Source of the DNA: Mesorhizobium ciceri WSM4083
GTDB taxonomy: Bacteria; Pseudomonadota; Alphaproteobacteria; Rhizobiales; Rhizobiaceae
Assembly: GCF_000519305.1 (NCBI RefSeq)
Contig: NZ_JAFG01000008.1
Coordinates: forward strand, 1-64,000
Length of the DNA stretch: 64,000 nucleotides
Reading direction: 5' to 3'
The translations under genes and the position numbers were made by a program. The notes beneath the pieces were generated by a model. The model ran no database searches. It was not told the DNA's origin and saw only the letters and a list, made by a program, of their open reading frames with translations. Shown here piece after piece: positions 15,744 to 24,692 of this stretch; within the stretch, counting starts at the first letter, position 1, and each line of letters begins with the position of its first letter.

Positions 15744-16163
15744 ATGTCCATCAACACTTCAGTCGCCGGTTCCGGCGCATCCAATGCCTCGACCACCATC
15801 CTCCTCGGCCGCGTCCTGCTTGCCGTCATCTTCCTGCTTTCAGGCTTCGGCAAGCTGACCGCCATCACCGGCACGGCCGGCTATTTCGGTGCCCTCGGCC
15901 TGCCCTTGCCGACCGTAACGGCCATTGTCGTCGGCCTGATCGAGCTTCTCGGCGGCCTCGCCATCCTCGTCGGCTTCAAGACGCGGATTGTTGCCTGGGT
16001 GCTGGCGATCTTCACCGTCGCTACCGGTTTGGTCGCCCATACCGGTTGGGCCGACCAGATGCAGATGATCCAGTTTCTCAAGAACCTCGCGATTGCGGGC
16101 GGCTTCCTCCTGCTGGCTTCCTCGGGCGCCGGCGCCTATTCGATCGACGCCAAGCGCGGCTGA
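15744..16163 (+). CDS. DoxX-family membrane protein
   Basis: 139 residues with four predicted membrane helices, e.g. ILLGRVLLAVIFLLSGFGKL and AIVVGLIELLGGLAILVGF. The DoxX signature GKLTAITGTAGYFGALGLP is present. Family members are membrane partners of redox enzymes or small-molecule transporters of unsettled role. The start (MSINTSVAG) was chosen over a 14-codon longer frame because GGAGAGCC precedes it. A strong terminator follows, separating it from a second DoxX gene. Confidence 0.87.
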   Translation: MSINTSVAGSGASNASTTILLGRVLLAVIFLLSGFGKLTAITGTAGYFGALGLPLPTVTAIVVGLIELLGGLAILVGFKTRIVAWVLAIFTVATGLVAHTGWADQMQMIQFLKNLAIAGGFLLLASSGAGAYSIDAKRG

Positions 16164-16187
16164 TCCAAAAACTGGCAATAGCCGAAC

Positions 16188-16223
16188 AAAAAAGCGGCGC
16201 GGAATTTTCCGCGCCGCTTTTTC
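16188..16223. terminator. Strong bidirectional terminator
   Basis: AGCGGCGCGGAA (16193-16204) pairs perfectly with TTCCGCGCCGCT (16207-16218). It is flanked by A residues on the left and T residues on the right. It terminates the first DoxX gene. Confidence 0.85.
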
Positions 16224-16320
16224 GTTGTTGGTACATGCCCGCCGATCTGTCGGCCGAAGTTTCTGATAGGATCGAGGCTATCGGGATGGCGTCGGCCGGC
16301 GGCCGACGATGGAGGTGAAC

Positions 16321-16725
16321 ATGCCCCGCGACGCGCTGCTCCTGCTCTCCCGGTTGCTGCTCGCCGCCCTGTTCGTGCCTTCCGGTTTCCAGGCATTGAG
16401 CGACATTGCGGGCACCACAGGTTATTTCGCCGGCCTCGGCCTGCCGCTGCCGGCACTTGCCGCCTGGGGCACGGGACTGTTCGAACTGATCGCCGGGCTG
16501 CTCATCCTGGTCGGTTTCCAGACCCGGATCGCGGCGCTGCTGCTCGCTGCCTTCTGCATTGCCGCCGGCTTCATCGGCCATTACGGCCAGGGCGACGGCG
16601 ACGGGATGCTCGCCTTCCTGCACCAGCAGATGCTGATGAAGGACATTGCGATATCAGGCGGGTTTGTTGCGCTGGCGATGGCCGGTGCGGGCGCATGGTC
16701 GATCGACGGGCGCGGTGCGGTTTGA
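16321..16725 (+). CDS. DoxX-family membrane protein (second copy)
   Basis: 134 residues, starting MPRDALLLLSRLLLAALFVP, with four hydrophobic helices and the motif LSDIAGTTGYFAGLGLPLP. It is clearly paralogous to the preceding gene (shared TGYFxxLGLPLP and LVGFxTRI blocks), indicating local duplication. The ATG at 16321 follows GGAGGT; a start at 16309 would overlap that site. A long intergenic repeat follows. Confidence 0.86.
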   Translation: MPRDALLLLSRLLLAALFVPSGFQALSDIAGTTGYFAGLGLPLPALAAWGTGLFELIAGLLILVGFQTRIAALLLAAFCIAAGFIGHYGQGDGDGMLAFLHQQMLMKDIAISGGFVALAMAGAGAWSIDGRGAV

Positions 16726-16757
16726 TATCTTTGCTTACACGCGCCCGAGCTGGTCGA

Positions 16758-16914
16758 CCCCCACTCCGTCTCGGCTTCGCCGAGCCACCTCCCCCGATCG
16801 ACGGGGTAGAGGAAGGGCGCGAGCCTATTGCCGCCAACGCTCTTCCAACGAGGCTCCCTTCCTTTCCCTCCGGAGGGGGGAAAGGTGGCGCTGCGAAGCA
16901 GCGACGGATTGGGG
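16758..16914. repeat. Intergenic inverted-repeat element, second type
   Basis: The left arm CCCCACTCCGTCTCGGCTTC with CCGAGCCACCTCCCCC is imperfectly mirrored at the right end by GGGGGGAAAGGTGGCG with CAGCGACGGATTGGGG. The region between DoxX and ppx has no gene. The sequence differs from the 13829 element, so two repeat families are present. Confidence 0.65.
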
Positions 16915-16969
16915 GAAGCCGGTCCTCAAACGCGAAGCCGCTGATAAATCACGCTCTGGTAGGCCGTGT

Positions 16970-18505
16970 TCATTTCACTGAAAGGCTCGGGCCGCCCTCG
17001 ACAGCCAGCACCAGCCGGCGGTTGGTGATCCTGGCCAGCTGTGCCAGGCGCCCGGCCGGCCGCTCGCCATAGAGATCGGCCAGCGATGCCGGCAAGACCA
17101 GCGCCAGCACGCCGTTGGCGCGCTGTTCCCATTTCAGCCTGGGCATGATGCCGGGCATCGACGCCGTCAGCAGGTAGACGACGCGCATCATCGCGGCGAG
17201 CACGCGGGCGCGCTCCAGATAACGCGGCGGCGCCAGCGCCTTGATCTCGGGGGCGATGGCTTCGTTGAAGATGCCGTCGTGACGATAGGCGTTGGCCATG
17301 GCCAGGAAAGCACGGCCGGGATGGTCGACGCCGAAGAAGGAGGCGTGCGCAATGATGTTGAGCGATTGCTTGCCGCGATATTCGGGATGCGCGCGCCAGC
17401 CGATATCGGCCAGCAATGCGGCCGCGTGGCGGTAGCGCGCCTCGTCTTCGGTCTCGTCGATGCCGAAAGCGGCAAAGGTTTTGGCGGTCCAGTCGACAAG
17501 TTCATGCGCATGGGCGACGGAGCGCGAGCGCAGGCGGGCGAGTTCCTCCGACGCCGAAATCAAGGGGTCGGCCTTCTGCTCGGCCTCATCGAGCAGCGAA
17601 TAGAGAAAGCCTTCGCGTACACCCAGAGCCGAGACGATGATCTTCGACGGCTGCATCGCCGCCATGATCTCCTGCAGCACGATGGCGCCATAGGGCAGCA
17701 GCGAACGGCGGTTCTTGGAAACGCCTTCGATGCCCTTGACCTTCTCGATCTCGGCCTTGGCCACCTGCTTGAGGAAATTCGCCGCGCTTTCGGCCGAGAT
17801 CTCGTAATGGTGCATGACGCCAAGCGGATAGTTGGTCATCTCCATGTGCAGCCGGGCGAGATTTCGCCAGGTGCCGCCGACGGCGTAGAAGGGCCTGCCC
17901 TGCCCGCCTTTCAACAGCTTGGCCTTCGCCAGTTCGTCACGCGTGATCTTGGCCGCCTGAGCCAGCGAGTTCTTCGCCATGTCCTGCAGGCGCAGACCGC
18001 CCAGCGGCAGCGTGATGCCGTCGCCGATCGCTTCGCCGGCGACGTCGACCAGTTCGAGGCTGCCGCCGCCCAGATCGCCGGCGATGCCGTCGGCCGGATG
18101 GAAGCCGGAAATGACGCCGAGCGCCGAATAATACGCTTCCTGACGGCCGCTGATGACACGGATCTCGGTCTTCAGCACCTCCTCGGCGCGGTGAATGAAA
18201 TCAGGGCCGTTGACCGCCTCGCGGGCCGCGGCGGTGGCCAGCACATACATATGCTCGGCGCCGGCCTGGTCGGAAAGCGCGCGAAAGCGGCGGAACTCTT
18301 CCATCGAGCGCGTCACCGCCTCGGGGTCGAGCTTGCCGGTCGAAACGATGCCGCGGCCGAGACCGGCCAGCATCTTTTCGTTGAACAGCATGGTCGGCGA
18401 GCGCGCCAGTCCCTCATAGACGACGAGACGGATCGAGTTCGATCCGATGTCGATGATGGACAGCGGTCGGCGGTCCTGCAGCCGGCCCTGGGAATCAGAC
18501 AGCAT
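16970..18505 (-). CDS. ppx: Exopolyphosphatase (Ppx/GppA family)
   Basis: 511 residues, the long rhizobial form. The actin-like ATPase fold motifs are SIIDIGSNSIRLVVYEGL (phosphate 1) and GDLGGGSLELVDVAGEAIG (phosphate 2). A C-terminal HD-like region includes ALLADIGWRAHPEYRGKQ. It releases terminal phosphate from polyphosphate (or pppGpp). Its ATG overlaps the ppk1 stop (TGATG), so synthesis and degradation enzymes are translationally coupled. Confidence 0.94.
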   Translation of the reverse strand: MLSDSQGRLQDRRPLSIIDIGSNSIRLVVYEGLARSPTMLFNEKMLAGLGRGIVSTGKLDPEAVTRSMEEFRRFRALSDQAGAEHMYVLATAAAREAVNGPDFIHRAEEVLKTEIRVISGRQEAYYSALGVISGFHPADGIAGDLGGGSLELVDVAGEAIGDGITLPLGGLRLQDMAKNSLAQAAKITRDELAKAKLLKGGQGRPFYAVGGTWRNLARLHMEMTNYPLGVMHHYEISAESAANFLKQVAKAEIEKVKGIEGVSKNRRSLLPYGAIVLQEIMAAMQPSKIIVSALGVREGFLYSLLDEAEQKADPLISASEELARLRSRSVAHAHELVDWTAKTFAAFGIDETEDEARYRHAAALLADIGWRAHPEYRGKQSLNIIAHASFFGVDHPGRAFLAMANAYRHDGIFNEAIAPEIKALAPPRYLERARVLAAMMRVVYLLTASMPGIMPRLKWEQRANGVLALVLPASLADLYGERPAGRLAQLARITNRRLVLAVEGGPSLSVK

Positions 18506-20706
18506 CAGCCGGACGCTGCGGCGTTCTTCTTGCGGCGCTTGAACTGCGCGATGCGCTTGGGCGCATGCGACTTCAGCGCGTCACCCCGTCCCGACAGGCT
18601 CGGATTGGTCATGAAATATTCCTGCGCGTTGAACGGTTCCTCGCCCTCCTCCAGCACGACGCGCCGGGAGGTTCCATCAGCCAATACGTCGAAACTTTGC
18701 TGATTGTCCATGATGTTGCCCAGCATGATCTGGCCAAGGATCTGTTCATGCACAGTTGGATTGGTGATCGGCACCATGGTTTCGACGCGGCGGTCGAGAT
18801 TGCGCGGCATCAGGTCGGCCGAAGAGATGTAGACGATCGCCTCGTCCGACGGCAGGCCGTACCCATTGCCGAAACAGTAAATGCGGCTGTGTTCGAGAAA
18901 ACGGCCGACGATCGATTTTACGCGGATGTTTTCCGACAGGCCCGGAACCTGAGGCCGCAGGCAGCAGATGCCGCGCACGACAAGATCGATCTCGACGCCG
19001 GCGCGGCTGGCATCGTAGAGCGCGTCGATGATGATCGGATCGACGAGTGCGTTCATCTTCATCCAGATGCGTGCCGGTTTCCCCTGCACCGCGTAGGCAA
19101 TCTCGTCGGCAATGTGCTTCAGGATGCGGCTTCTCAGCGTGAACGGCGAGATCGCCAGCCGCATTTCGTCCGTCGGCTCGGCATAGCCGGTGATGAAATT
19201 GAACAGCTGGGCGACATCGCGGGCAATCGTCGGATCGGTGGTGAAGAAGGACAGGTCGGTGTAGATGCGCGCCGTTACCGGATGGTAGTTGCCGGTGCCG
19301 AGGTGCACGTAGTTGCGCAGCTTGCCGTCCTCGCGCCGCACCACCAGCGACATTTTCGAATGGGTTTTCAGCTCGAGAAAGCCGAACACGACCTGCACGC
19401 CGGCACGCTCCAGGTCGCGCGCCCAGCGAATGTTGGCTTCTTCGTCGAAGCGCGCCTTGAGCTCGACCAGTGCGGTGACCGACTTGCCGGCCTCGGCCGC
19501 GTCGACCAGCGCACGCACGATCGGGCTGTCATTGGAGGTGCGGTAAAGCGTCTGCTTGATTGCCACCACCTCCGGATCGGCCATCGCCTGGCGCAGGAAC
19601 TGCACCACGACGTCAAACGATTCGTAGGGGTGATGGACGACGATGTCCTTCTCGCGGATGGCGGCGAAACAATCGCCGCCATGCTCGCGGATACGCTCGG
19701 GAAAACGCGGATTGTAGGGCATGAATTTCAGGTCGTCGCGAGGGACGGCGACGATCTCGGAAATCTGGCTGAGCGCCAGCGGCCCGGTGAGCACGCTGAT
19801 GCGGCTGGACGACACGCCAAGCTCGCCGGCGACGAAGTCGCGCAATTCGCCAGGCATCAGCCTGTCGAATTCGATGCGGATCACCGAACCGCGCCGCCGC
19901 CGCTTCAGCGCCGTTTCGAACAGGCGAACCAAATCCTCGGACTCCTCCTCGACCTCGATATCGCTGTCGCGAATGATGCGAAACGTGCCGGAGCCCTTGA
20001 CCTCATAGCCGGGGAAGAGCTTGCCGATATAGAGGCCGACCGCCTCTTCCAGCGGGATGAAGCGGACATGATGCTTGCGGTCCGGCAGACGGATGAAGCG
20101 CTTCAGCGCCACCGGCAGGCGCAGCAGCGCGCTCATCTCCTCGCCATTCTTGCGATGGCGCAATTGCAGCGCCATCGAGAAGCCGAGATTGGGGATGAAC
20201 GGAAACGGATGCGCCGGGTCGATCGACAGCGGGGTGAGCACCGGGAAAACCTGTTCCTGGAAATGGTCTTCCAGCCAAATCTTCTCGTCCTTGGTCAGCG
20301 CATCGCGGGTGATGCTCTCGATGCCTTCCTTGTTGAGCAGCACGGTCAGCGCCGAAAGGCTCTTCTGCTGGTCTTCCTGCAGTCGCTCGACCTCACGCAG
20401 CAGCTGTTCGAGCTGCTGTTCGGGGGTGCGGCCGTCAGGGCTCTTCAGCGTGATGCCCTCGCGCACCTGGCCGGCAAGACCGGCAACACGGACCATGAAG
20501 AACTCGTCGAGGTTGGCGGCCGAGATCGACAGGAAGCGGACGCGCTCCAGCAGCGGATGATTGAGGTTCAGCGATTCCTCGAGAACGCGCCGGTTGAACT
20601 GCAGCCAGGAAAACTCGCGGTTGACAAACCGGTCCGGATTGCCGCCCTCCGGGCGAGCCACCTCGACATCCACGAATTCGTTCTGCACCGGCTTCAGTTC
20701 GTTCAT
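18505..20706 (-). CDS. ppk1: Polyphosphate kinase 1
   Basis: 733 residues. Makes polyphosphate from ATP. The order is the N-terminal four-helix region (FVNREFSWLQFNRRVLEESL), head domain, then two PLD-like C-terminal domains. The catalytic histidine segment is GRFLEHSRIYCFGNG, with ETHSKMSLVVRR upstream. First gene of the ppk1-ppx operon. Two CTGTC-type half-sites lie about 120 bp upstream, but the spacing is not that of a canonical Pho box. A palindromic repeat also lies upstream, at 20769-20794. Confidence 0.96.
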   Translation of the reverse strand: MNELKPVQNEFVDVEVARPEGGNPDRFVNREFSWLQFNRRVLEESLNLNHPLLERVRFLSISAANLDEFFMVRVAGLAGQVREGITLKSPDGRTPEQQLEQLLREVERLQEDQQKSLSALTVLLNKEGIESITRDALTKDEKIWLEDHFQEQVFPVLTPLSIDPAHPFPFIPNLGFSMALQLRHRKNGEEMSALLRLPVALKRFIRLPDRKHHVRFIPLEEAVGLYIGKLFPGYEVKGSGTFRIIRDSDIEVEEESEDLVRLFETALKRRRRGSVIRIEFDRLMPGELRDFVAGELGVSSSRISVLTGPLALSQISEIVAVPRDDLKFMPYNPRFPERIREHGGDCFAAIREKDIVVHHPYESFDVVVQFLRQAMADPEVVAIKQTLYRTSNDSPIVRALVDAAEAGKSVTALVELKARFDEEANIRWARDLERAGVQVVFGFLELKTHSKMSLVVRREDGKLRNYVHLGTGNYHPVTARIYTDLSFFTTDPTIARDVAQLFNFITGYAEPTDEMRLAISPFTLRSRILKHIADEIAYAVQGKPARIWMKMNALVDPIIIDALYDASRAGVEIDLVVRGICCLRPQVPGLSENIRVKSIVGRFLEHSRIYCFGNGYGLPSDEAIVYISSADLMPRNLDRRVETMVPITNPTVHEQILGQIMLGNIMDNQQSFDVLADGTSRRVVLEEGEEPFNAQEYFMTNPSLSGRGDALKSHAPKRIAQFKRRKKNAAASG

Positions 20707-20768
20707 GATTCCCGCTCTTCCCGTGCCGTCAGCCGGTTAGCCAGTCTCTATAGCGACCCATGGTCCCT

Positions 20769-20794
20769 CCCGAAAACCGAAATTGGTTTTCGGG
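20769..20794. repeat. Short palindromic intergenic repeat
   Basis: CCCGAAAACC (20769-20778) and GGTTTTCGGG (20785-20794) form a perfect 10-bp stem with loop GAAATT, followed by TCATGGGTTAA. The motif resembles the CCAAAACCGGGG core in the element at 35875-35952, so both probably belong to one dispersed rhizobial palindrome type. Confidence 0.6.
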
Positions 20795-20915
20795 TCATGG
20801 GTTAACCGGCTTAACTTATCCTCTGACAGGCTTTTGCGACAGTTTCATTTCATCGAACTTGCAAAGAGGCCTGATATGATCCAGATGCAGACGAGACTGC
20901 GTTAAGGAGACGACG

Positions 20916-21161
20916 ATGGCAGGCGGTTCCATTCCCCATTTTCAGAACGATGCGGGCTATCAGGCAATCGACATCGGCGTGAAGGAATTCATGTGCACGG
21001 GCGCCAATCCGCCTTTCGACCACCCGCATGTGTTTCTGGACATGGGCGACGACAACGAAAAAGTCTGCCCCTATTGCTCGACGCTCTACCGCTATTCTCC
21101 GAAGCTGAAGGCAACGGAAACGCTGCCGGCCGGCTGCATCTACATAGAACAAGCCGCCTGA
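20916..21161 (+). CDS. CHCC-type zinc-finger protein (NDUFS6-like)
   Basis: 81 residues. The zinc ligands C27, H36 or H38, C51 and C54 (FMCTGANPP, DHPHVF, VCPYCSTLYRY) match the zf-CHCC family, homologous to the mitochondrial complex I subunit NDUFS6. Alphaproteobacterial complex I has such a subunit, but this copy is not near nuo genes, so membership is inference. GGAGACGACG precedes the ATG. The FAD monooxygenase gene begins 19 bp downstream. Confidence 0.87.
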   Translation: MAGGSIPHFQNDAGYQAIDIGVKEFMCTGANPPFDHPHVFLDMGDDNEKVCPYCSTLYRYSPKLKATETLPAGCIYIEQAA

Positions 21162-21180
21162 GTCTTTCGCGACCAGCCCG

Positions 21181-22407
21181 ATGAACGACACGCGCTCCCG
21201 GCAAATTGTCATCGCCGGGGCGGGTGTCGCCGGATTGACCGCAGCCCTCGCGTTCGCCGAACGCGGCTACCTTGTTCGGGTGTTCGAACAGGCGCAGCGC
21301 CTGGAAGCTGCCGGCGCCGGCATCCAGCTCTCTCCAAACGCGACCCGTATCCTTCGCCAGCTTGGCGTGCTCGACCGGCTGCTGCCGGCGGCGGTGCGGC
21401 CCGAAGCCGTGGTGTTGAAGGAGGCCGCGACCCTGCGCGAACTGGCGCGGGTGCCGCTGGGGCAAGCCGCCGAAACGCGCTGGCAGGCACCCTATCTCGT
21501 CGCTCACAGGGCCGATCTGCAGAGCGCACTGACCGCGCGCGTTGCCGAGATGCCGGATATCCATCTCACCACCGGCGCCCGCATCGGCGACGTTGACACC
21601 GGCCCGGATGGCATCACCGCGACGGCCGAGATCGGCGGCAAGACCATCGAGGCGGAGGGTTTCCTGCTGGTTGGGGCCGATGGCGTCTGGTCGTCGGTGC
21701 GCGCACTTGTCGATTCGGCCAAGGGGTCGGCTTCGCCAAGGAACCATTTCTCCGGCGAACTGGCCTGGCGCGCCACCGTCGCGGCCGGCAGTGCCGCCGG
21801 TCGGAGCTTTGCCGCCATCGGCGCCAGGGACTGCGTCACCACCTTCCTGCATCCCGGCTTCCATATGGTCGCCTATCCCGTCAGCAAGGGTGCGGCCTTC
21901 AATCTCGCGGCCTTCACCCGGGGCGACCGCATTGCCGAGGGCTGGTCCGGCAACGCCGACGCTGGGATCCTGACCCGAGCCCTGCGCGGCACCGCGACAG
22001 AACTTGCCCGTCTGGTCGAGCAGGCCGGCCCGTGGACCGCATGGCCGATCCACACTGTTGACCCGCAACAGCCCTGGACAACACCGAACGGCACCGCACT
22101 GATCGGCGACGCCGCGCATGCGATGACGCCGTTCGCGGCGCAGGGTGCGGCCATGGCGATCGAGGATGCGGCGACGCTTGCCGACATCATCGCCGACTTC
22201 CCTGCCGACCCCCTGGCCGCACTTGCCGTCTGGGAGCAGTCACGGCGGCCGCGTGTCGCGCAGGTCGCCCGACGCGGCGCTGTCAACCGGCTGGCCTGGC
22301 ATGCCTCGGGTCCAGTGGCGATTGCGCGCAATGTGTTCCTGAAGGTGCGCTCGTCGGAAAAACTCGCGGCGGATCTGGACTGGCTCTACGGCTGGCGGGC
22401 TCATTAG
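21181..22407 (+). CDS. FAD-dependent aromatic-ring monooxygenase family protein
   Basis: 408 residues. Class A flavoprotein hydroxylase motifs: GAGVAGLTAALAFAERGY (GxGxxG, about residue 12), LLVGADGVWSSVR (DG motif, about residue 162) and LIGDAAHAMTPFAAQGA (GD motif, about residue 306). The family includes salicylate and 3-hydroxybenzoate hydroxylases and UbiH-like enzymes using NAD(P)H and O2. The sequence gives no firm substrate. It probably shares a transcript with the zinc-finger gene just upstream. Confidence 0.88.
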   Translation: MNDTRSRQIVIAGAGVAGLTAALAFAERGYLVRVFEQAQRLEAAGAGIQLSPNATRILRQLGVLDRLLPAAVRPEAVVLKEAATLRELARVPLGQAAETRWQAPYLVAHRADLQSALTARVAEMPDIHLTTGARIGDVDTGPDGITATAEIGGKTIEAEGFLLVGADGVWSSVRALVDSAKGSASPRNHFSGELAWRATVAAGSAAGRSFAAIGARDCVTTFLHPGFHMVAYPVSKGAAFNLAAFTRGDRIAEGWSGNADAGILTRALRGTATELARLVEQAGPWTAWPIHTVDPQQPWTTPNGTALIGDAAHAMTPFAAQGAAMAIEDAATLADIIADFPADPLAALAVWEQSRRPRVAQVARRGAVNRLAWHASGPVAIARNVFLKVRSSEKLAADLDWLYGWRAH

Positions 22408-22427
22408 AATGCTTACATCGGTCGACC

Positions 22428-22464
22428 TTGACGTAATGGCAATTTGTAGTTACATTTTTGTAGT
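22428..22464 (+). promoter_or_regulatory. Promoter with tandem motif for brnTA
   Basis: TTGACG (22428-22433), 17 bp, then TACATT (22451-22456) fits a sigma-70-type promoter. TTTGTAGT occurs twice (22443-22450 and 22457-22464), 14 bp apart, flanking the -10 element. This is a plausible site for BrnA autoregulation. Confidence 0.5.
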
Positions 22465-22478
22465 CAACGAGGCGCAAA

Positions 22479-22769
22479 TTGCGATTTGAATGGGACGCCG
22501 AAAAGGCGAAATCCAATTTCCGCAAGCATGGCGTAAGCTTCGACACCGCCGTTCGTGTTTTCGCCGATCCTTTCGCGCTATTGGAGCATGATCGAATTGA
22601 AGGGCGCGAATATCGTCGGCAGACAACCGGCTTGGTTGACACCGCATTGATATTGCTGGTTGCACACGCAGATCGAGAGGAAGACGGGATCGAGGTGATC
22701 CGCATCATTTCAGCGCGGCGAGCTACGTCCAAAGAGAAAAGGCATTATGCGCAAAATCGTTCGATATGA
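22479..22769 (+). CDS. brnT: BrnT-family toxin (RNase)
   Basis: 96 residues. FEWDAEKAKSNFRKHGVSF is the diagnostic BrnT opening; FADPFALLEHDRIEGREYRR and EVIRIISARRATSKEKRHY complete the RelE-like fold. BrnT is a ribonuclease that inhibits translation and is neutralised by BrnA. The start codon is TTG at 22479; no ATG fits the conserved N-terminus. It overlaps the antitoxin gene by 23 bp, toxin first, as usual for this type II system. Confidence 0.93.
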   Translation: MRFEWDAEKAKSNFRKHGVSFDTAVRVFADPFALLEHDRIEGREYRRQTTGLVDTALILLVAHADREEDGIEVIRIISARRATSKEKRHYAQNRSI

Positions 22770-23070
22770 ATTCGACCCGGCCAATCCGCCTCCTCTGACA
22801 GAAGCACAGAAAGCGGAGATCGCGGCTTTGAAGGCGCGACCAGAGGATGATGTCGACACGAGCGACATTCCCGAATTGACCGAGGAATTCTGGCAGAACG
22901 CCGTCCGAAATCCTTATTTCAAGCCGGTCAAGCAACAACTGACCCTGCGTCTCGATTCTGACCTCGTCGCCTGGTTCAAAAGGCGCGCACCGGATGGTCG
23001 CGGCTACCAGAGTGCAATCAACAGAGCGCTTCGAGAATATGTGTCCAAACAGGATCGCAAGGCCGGCTGA
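22747..23070 (+). CDS. brnA: BrnA-family antitoxin
   Basis: 107 residues. The C-terminal ribbon-helix-helix domain is QQLTLRLDSDLVAWFKRRAP then GYQSAINRALREYVS, which binds DNA and represses the operon. The N-terminal extension (PELTEEFWQNAVRNPYFKP) matches BrnA and contacts the toxin. The start overlaps the end of brnT, coupling the two. Confidence 0.93.
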   Translation: MRKIVRYEFDPANPPPLTEAQKAEIAALKARPEDDVDTSDIPELTEEFWQNAVRNPYFKPVKQQLTLRLDSDLVAWFKRRAPDGRGYQSAINRALREYVSKQDRKAG

Positions 23071-23085
23071 TCACCGGAACGGCCT

Positions 23086-23754
23086 TCAATTATACAGCCG
23101 CATCGACAGGCCAAGCGATACAGGCAGCGGGTTCCACCAGCCGGTGCGCAGGCCGGCGGTGCGCAAGGCCGCCGCCGTCCAGGTGTTGCAGCCGACCAGT
23201 GCGTTGAAATGGCCATTGGCTTCGTAGAAGCCGTCGAACCTGGAATAGGCTGCGTCCGGAATGCGGATTGGGCCTTCCGGTCCCCGCTGGAAACTCGCAT
23301 CGATGAAATCGAGCAGCGCCGCGAACCGGTCCTCTGTGATATCGAATCCCGCGATATCGGGGCGCGGTTCGACGATGTCACCGGCGACATCGACATGCAT
23401 GACCGACGCGTCGAGGGTCAGTGCCTTCATCACCGGCACCGCCTTCAGCTCGGACCATGTCGGCGTCTCCAGGTAGAAGGCGCGGCCGCCCCAGCCGAAG
23501 ACGATGTAGCGGACTTCCGGCCTGTCGGCCGGTATGCCGGCGTCGACCAGGAAGCGGAAGCGCTGACGCACGGCGTCGTCGACCGGGATGGCGATGTCGG
23601 TGTGGATCGGATTGTTCAGCACCAGGATGTGGCGCGTCGCGGCGGGCATGGCGGCGGCCGCCGGCCACAGCGGCCGTGGCACGAAGGTGCCCGTCGCCAC
23701 GGCGAGTGCGACGACAACCAACAGAAGACCTAGAAAACGTCCCAGTCTTTTCAT
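23086..23754 (-). CDS. TIGR02117/DUF2459-family membrane-anchored protein
   Basis: 222 residues with an N-terminal membrane segment (RFLGLLLVVVALAVATGTFV), so it is periplasmic and anchored. NNPIHTDIAIPVD, FGWGGRAFYLETPTWSEL and NALVGCNTWTAAAL are the conserved DUF2459 blocks; the last holds a Cys that could be catalytic (papain-like predictions have been made for the family). The start at MKRLGRF is preferred to one 12 codons upstream. It is convergent with brnTA. Confidence 0.82.
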   Translation of the reverse strand: MKRLGRFLGLLLVVVALAVATGTFVPRPLWPAAAAMPAATRHILVLNNPIHTDIAIPVDDAVRQRFRFLVDAGIPADRPEVRYIVFGWGGRAFYLETPTWSELKAVPVMKALTLDASVMHVDVAGDIVEPRPDIAGFDITEDRFAALLDFIDASFQRGPEGPIRIPDAAYSRFDGFYEANGHFNALVGCNTWTAAALRTAGLRTGWWNPLPVSLGLSMRLYN

Positions 23755-23815
23755 GCAAGGCGGCCCTGCAAACGCGCTCCGGCGCGACACGAACGTCCGC
23801 CTGTTATCCCATACG

Positions 23816-23849
23816 CAAAAGAGCCCGGCAGTGTTTCAGCCGGGCTCTT
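23816..23849 (-). terminator. Terminator of the aap operon
   Basis: AAGAGCCCGGC pairs with GCCGGGCTCTT around a 9-nt loop. On the minus strand it is followed by TTTTGCG. It lies 16 bp beyond the aapP stop. Confidence 0.8.
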
Positions 23850-23864
23850 CGTGGCCTTCGAGGC

Positions 23865-24668
23865 CTAGTGCAGGATCTGCGACAGGAACAGCTTCGTGCG
23901 CTCGTGGCGCGGGTGGTCGAAGAACTCGGCCGGCGTGTTCTGCTCGACGATCTGGCCCTGGTCCATGAAGATCACCCGGTTGGCGACCTTGCGGGCGAAG
24001 CCCATCTCGTGGGTGACGCACAGCATGGTCATGCCTTCCTCGGCAAGGCCAACCATCGTCTCCAGCACTTCCTTGATCATCTCCGGATCGAGCGCCGAGG
24101 TCGGCTCGTCGAACAGCATGATGCGCGGGTTCATGCACAGCGAGCGGGCAATCGCCACACGCTGCTGCTGGCCGCCGGAAAGCTGGCCGGGATATTTGTG
24201 GGCCTGTTCCGGGATCTTGACGCGCTTGAGGAAATGCATGGCGATTTCCTCGGCCTGCTTCTTGGGCGTCTTGCGCACCCAGATCGGCGCCAGCGTGCAG
24301 TTCTCCAGGATGGTCAGATGCGGGAACAGGTTGAAGTGCTGGAACACCATGCCGACCTCGCGGCGCACCTCGTCGATCTTCTTGAGATCGTTGGTCAGTT
24401 CCTTGCCGTCGACGATGATCTTGCCCTTCTGGTGCTCCTCCAGACGGTTGATGCAGCGGATCATGGTCGATTTGCCGGAGCCGGAGGGGCCGCAGATGAC
24501 GATACGCTCGCCGCGCATCACTTTCAGGTTGATGTCCTTCAGCACATGGAACTCGCCGTACCATTTGTGCATGGCGATGATGTCGATGGCGACATCGGTC
24601 GTGGAAATCTGCATCTTGGCGGCGTTGACCTTGATCTCTTCGGCGCTGACGGCATTTTCGGTGGCCAT
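23865..24668 (-). CDS. aapP: General L-amino-acid ABC transporter, ATPase
   Basis: 267 residues. Walker A GPSGSGKSTMIR, ABC signature LSGGQQQRVAIAR, Walker B IMLFDEPTSALDPEM, and the H-loop in CVTHEMGFA are all intact. It energises the AapJQMP importer, which takes up a broad range of L-amino acids and in rhizobia is important in root-nodule metabolism. Last gene of the operon, followed by a terminator. The N-terminal extension before YGEFHVLKDI is usual for AapP. Confidence 0.96.
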   Translation of the reverse strand: MATENAVSAEEIKVNAAKMQISTTDVAIDIIAMHKWYGEFHVLKDINLKVMRGERIVICGPSGSGKSTMIRCINRLEEHQKGKIIVDGKELTNDLKKIDEVRREVGMVFQHFNLFPHLTILENCTLAPIWVRKTPKKQAEEIAMHFLKRVKIPEQAHKYPGQLSGGQQQRVAIARSLCMNPRIMLFDEPTSALDPEMIKEVLETMVGLAEEGMTMLCVTHEMGFARKVANRVIFMDQGQIVEQNTPAEFFDHPRHERTKLFLSQILH

Positions 24669-24692
24669 GACAGGATCCCCTTTTTCTTTTGT

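Noticed and set aside
18565..20805. A 746-codon open frame on the plus strand
   Set aside because: It is the antisense of ppk1; composition is Arg/His/Asp-rich without domains, a common shadow in high-GC genes.
20823..20842. Possible Pho box upstream of ppk1
   Set aside because: The CTGTC-like half-sites are 13 bp apart rather than the canonical 11, and the second positions are degenerate, so PhoB control is not supported by sequence alone.
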